A stretch of 64,000 bases of DNA from contig NW_019091422.1 of the NCBI RefSeq assembly GCF_001949145.1, positions 490,689-554,688 of the forward strand. Direction: 5' to 3'. Origin of the DNA: Acanthaster planci. Its lineage: Eukaryota; Echinodermata; Asteroidea; Valvatida; Acanthasteridae. Made by a program: the position numbers and the translations under genes. Of this stretch, positions 61,001 through 64,000 are shown in pieces. Every line of letters begins with the position of its first letter. The stretch's first letter is position 1. The notes under the pieces were generated by a model, which saw only the letters and a program-made list of their open reading frames with translations, searched no databases and was not told the origin of the DNA.

Positions 61001-63880
61001 TACCTCAATACATGTATTTTCACGGCTAAACTGACATCTTTCAGATGATCATGAAGAGGAACATCTTCAGAAGAGCACCCTTTTTCAGATGATGTGTGAA
61101 TCATCATTAGGCGTATTGTGTTCCAAGTTTGTACTGTTTGCTTCCTTAATATAATCCACTTCTTTGCTTGGCTGGTTTTGGAAACCTCAGAGGAAAAATG
61201 GTGAGAATGTTTATGTCTGGTAATGGCAATTTTAAACAGCACTTCCGAAAGTATTTGAGAACCAAAACCCAATTGGACATCAAGAGGGTTTATGACTTTA
61301 GTTTGAGAAGTTGATATTTAATTGTATGAATGTCTGCTTATTACTTTTGGACGAAATCTTTTACAATTATCCACCGGAATCACAAGATTGTCGTCCAGTC
61401 CACAGGTTTACCCCTCTCTCCGATTTGTCTTTAGGAATTCTGGGGGCGGGGTTCCCTGAAATTGGTGAGTAGGATGCAGGCTGATGACTCGACGCAGTTT
61501 GAGTGGAGCCCGGACGGAGAACACTTCCTGACCGCCACCTGCGCGCCACGCCTTAGAGTGGGCAACGGGTGAGCTATTTATCTCTCTGTGGATGGCTGTC
61601 GCCCTGTATGTGAGTGTCTGTGTATTCTCGTTTTTCACTATTTGTGTCGCTGTATCTGTCATACGTAGTTTGAAGAAAGCCCAGGCGGTAGCTGTACACC
61701 TCCTCACAGGATCGGCAGTGCGTGAGCTACCCCCCCCCCCCCCGGTGACTGTCATCCTGTATGCCACTGTCTGTATTTGTGTTTGTTGCTGTGTCTCGGG
61801 TTAAGCTCCTCAGAGTATGAATAGAGGCTAGATGGGAAACACTTGGAGGATCACCTCTAGGTCCCAATCTCTTTCTCTCACTCTCTGCTTTCAACAGTTA
61901 ATCTTAGAAATTTTGGGTTTTTTTTACTTTAGCTACAAGTTTTGGCACTACTCCGGCCGGTTACTCAACGAATTCTCCGTCCCCAGGGACAAGGAACTGT
62001 GGGAGGCTGTCTGGCAGCCGTTCCCTGCCGGAACCTTCCCGGCAAAGCCCATCATCAGCCCCCAAGTGGCGGCGACCCAGGCTGAACCCAAGCCAGCCCC
62101 CTACAGACCTCCCAATGCGACCGGTGCCTCCACCGTCAAGTTCAGGGTGAGCCTCTATTGTTCTTCCTTAACAGTGCGTTCACCCCTTGCTAAGTAAAGG
62201 GGGCCGGAGTCTACCGTGCTTCGCAGAAATCTTGCAGAATCCCCGCAGATGTCCTAGTGGATCTGAAGGACTTCTGATGAAAGCTTAAAATTGCTACAGA
62301 ATTTGGCGTACTCTATCTGTAAAGATTCTAGTGATAACTTTCTGTTTTGTTTTGCACACAGGAAGAGGAAGCCCCCGAAGCCGTGTCAGGTAAGGCCACT
62401 TCAAATAAATCATTTGTTTGTCGTACAGCACTCTTCAAATTATGCATATAGAGTATTTTTACCAAAATTTTGTCCAAAATGAATTTTATTGCACCTTATC
62501 GTTGCAGACAAGGCTCTCTCAAAGAATGCACTGAAAAACAAGAAGAAGCGAGAAGCCAAGGCAAAGGCCAAGAAGGAAGAGCTGGTTGGATCACCTCTTG
62601 TGAGTAGATTTCAGGCTGGGTTTTTTTTTTGTCTGTTTCATTTGCTTGTTTACCAGCTATTCATTTTGGCAAAGTGCAAGGTCACTTGTCGGCCGGCTTA
62701 CAGACAAGCTTCTTGGAGGAACATTTTTTTTGGCATGCTGGCGTTCCTCTGTAACTGGCCAGGTGGCTTGTAAATAGTTGGCCTTTGTTGTTTCGAAGGC
62801 AAAATGGCTAGCTGGCTCCCTGTACTGCTGGCCGGTTAGGTGGCTAGATGGCTGGTTGGATGACTCAAGCGTGCAACTTTTCCTCGGATCAGCTGATTTC
62901 CTCTTTTGTCACTTCACACTCGTGCCATGGAAAATTGAAGACCGCTGTACAAAGACTTGTAAAGATTGAAATTTCCTCGTATTTTGGCAAAGTCCAAGTG
63001 CATGCCTGCTGGCTGTTGGCTGGTCAGTTAGTGGCTGGTTTTTTTGGTTGGCTGGCCGACTGGTTGGCTAGTGTTTTCTGTCAGCCTGCTTACAGGCCAT
63101 CTATTTGTCAAACTTGGTAATGGGATGGCTTTGTATTCATCTTGGTTCTATAACTCACTAATATCTGGGATTGGTTTTCAGGATCCTCGTTCAGCTGAGC
63201 AGCGAGACGCCTTGGCCATGGCCTCTTACGTCCTGGGGCCAGCCCAGAACACCCCAGTCACCCCACCCTCACTGCAGGATGCCACAATCCCTACCGAAAT
63301 CGACAAGAAGATCAAAAATCTCCGCAAGGTCAGTAATTAGGTCAAAGGGGTCAGAAAGGTCACACACACTTAGAAATTATATTGCAGCATCGGAGAGGTC
63401 AGTAAAGTTGTGAACATTTAGCAACAGTCTGGTAAGGTCAAGAAAGATCGGGATCAGGCAACAAGGTTACGACAGCTCCGTTTGGGAAAAAATGTATTAG
63501 AATTGTACAGTAGCATCATTAAGGAGTACATTTGCGTTTACTGCCAGTAGTTGGTGCCAACTCATCAATGTTACATTATTGACGACCTTAACTGTCTGTT
63601 AGAATTTGACATCGTGATTGCTGGGAAACAATTTGAGATGAGCCATGATTAAATGAAAAGTGAAATCTTACTATCAATCCCAGCTGAAGAATCGCTTGTC
63701 AGGAATTCGGATAGTTCACTTGTTCTTGTATTTTTTTTGCCCATCCAGAAATTGAAGGCGATTGAGAAACTGAAGGAGCAGAAAGCAGAGGGGAAAACGC
63801 TGGAGGCCAATCAACTCTCAAAGATCGAAGGAGAAGCAGTCATCATTCAGGAATTGCAGGAGTTGGAATTGAATGGCTGA
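55056..63880 (+). CDS. EIF2A: Eukaryotic translation initiation factor 2A (18 exons, 589 aa)
   Basis: Coding exons: 55056-55083, 56615-56684, 57233-57307, 57733-57851, 58320-58419, 58697-58779, 58881-58981, 59453-59570, 59672-59788, 59936-60004, 60711-60812, 61160-61200, 61435-61568, 61933-62146, 62362-62389, 62508-62599, 63182-63328, 63749-63880; 1770 nt, open throughout. It aligns end to end with human EIF2A (585 aa): RGKEGLWMVHGPPDF (N-terminus), SRSFFKADSIHMLWNKK, YYGEQSLHFLETNGEG, CEPIYDFGTGPRN, LCLAGFGNLRGKM, SPDGEHFLTATCAPRLR. Residues about 1-430 form the family beta-propeller. The C-terminal part is a basic helix (LKNKKKREAKAKAKKEE) and coiled coil (IDKKIKNLRK to ELQELELNG). The family protein can bring Met-tRNAi to the 40S subunit independently of eIF2 and has been linked to non-AUG and stress-time initiation. 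Exon 1 is supported by its start context, donor and the MA-PRPQVALRGKEG alignment. Introns 10 and 11 carry U12-type signals. Confidence 0.97.
57085..57180 (-). repeat. Possible tRNA-derived SINE fragment in EIF2A intron 2
   Basis: A minus-strand B-box in GAGCCGGGTTCGAATCCC is present. No convincing A-box lies at the expected distance, and no acceptor-stem pairing was found, so a true tRNA gene is not supported. Limits are approximate. Confidence 0.35.
60005..60710 (+). other. U12-type (minor spliceosome) GT-AG intron 10 of EIF2A
   Basis: The donor reads GTATCCTTTG, matching the minor-spliceosome 5' consensus (RTATCCTTT). A perfect branch-site TTCCTTGAC lies at 60688-60696, placing the branch A about 15 nt before the AG. 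A polypyrimidine tract is lacking, as is typical. The flanking reading frame (VVYG|FSPAKATLF) aligns exactly with the family. Confidence 0.9.
60813..61159 (+). other. U12-type AT-AC intron 11 of EIF2A
   Basis: The donor is ATATCCTTCC and the acceptor is AC (ATAATCCAC|TTCTTTGC). The branch-site TTCCTTAAT at 61142-61150 lies about 10 nt before the AC. These are the hallmarks of a minor-spliceosome AT-AC intron. Only this splice restores the conserved frame: NPQGT-V-LCLAGFGNLRGKM. No GT donor nearby keeps the alignment. Confidence 0.93.
62640..63110. repeat. Degenerate GGCT/GGTT-rich repeat tract in EIF2A intron 16
   Basis: Irregular reiteration of TGGCTGGTTGG-like units (for example 62790-62870 and 63005-63075) with related segments TTTTGGCAAAGT (62664-62675, 62981-62992) and CAGCCTGCTTACAG. 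This is an old, degraded minisatellite or duplicated segment. The frames it opens are not genes. Confidence 0.5.
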
Positions 63881-64000
63881 AGTCAGGGATTATTCACACT
63901 TCTCAAGTTAATTTTTCTTCCCCCAAGTTTCAGAGGTTGCCAGCATGACCATCATTGAAGTTACCAATGACCTTTTAAGTCTCTGAAAGAAGAAATTATA

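Noticed and set aside
1-64000. CRISPR arrays, operons, prophage or viral genes
   Set aside because: No spaced identical repeats of the right type, no polycistronic prokaryotic gene layout and no viral domains; all confirmed genes have spliceosomal introns.

Overview
The window is eukaryotic genomic DNA: four protein-coding genes split by spliceosomal introns, mostly AT-rich introns, and many small inverted-repeat elements. It contains no bacterial, organellar or viral genes. The gene content, single-copy versions of genes that vertebrates have duplicated, and the abundance of TACATGTA palindromes and foldback elements suggest a marine invertebrate deuterostome. An echinoderm is my first guess, with a hemichordate or amphioxus possible; the species is not resolved. 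An internal N-gap shows this is a draft assembly.

Left part (1-36,503, minus strand): the 5' end of a non-visual (beta) arrestin gene. Three coding exons are visible. A long alternative first exon lies at 36310-36503, a short first exon starting MGDSSSQG at 14933-14988, and a shared 31-bp exon 2 coding VFKKSCPNGK at 10578-10608. Both first exons end in the same phase and each restores the arrestin R-V-F-K-K motif. The rest of the arrestin must lie left of position 1. Everything else here is intron, packed with TACATGTA motifs, miniature inverted-repeat elements and one assembly gap inside a foldback element.

Middle (37,655-45,651, plus strand): a complete 16-exon PELP1 gene (861 aa), a scaffold of the rixosome/60S-maturation complex, divergent from the arrestin by about 1.15 kb. 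About 4.8 kb of gene-poor DNA follows, then RNF168/RNF169 (minus strand, 50,475-54,429, 5 exons, 985 aa), the DNA-damage E3 ubiquitin ligase, convergent with PELP1.

Right part (55,056-63,880, plus strand): a complete 18-exon EIF2A gene (589 aa), divergent from RNF168 across about 0.63 kb. Two consecutive EIF2A introns carry minor-spliceosome (U12) signals, one GT-AG and one AT-AC.

The layout is therefore two head-to-head pairs, ARRB|PELP1 and RNF168|EIF2A, facing each other. ARRB2 and PELP1 are head-to-head neighbours in human, and ARRB1 and RNF169 lie near each other on human 11q13, so the window appears to preserve an old gene neighbourhood. I did not find a novel biochemical system. The most interesting items are the arrestin alternative promoters, the paired U12 introns, the microsynteny, the ATGGC (YY1/TISU-like) start contexts, and the sharp drop in TACATGTA density near 36-37 kb.
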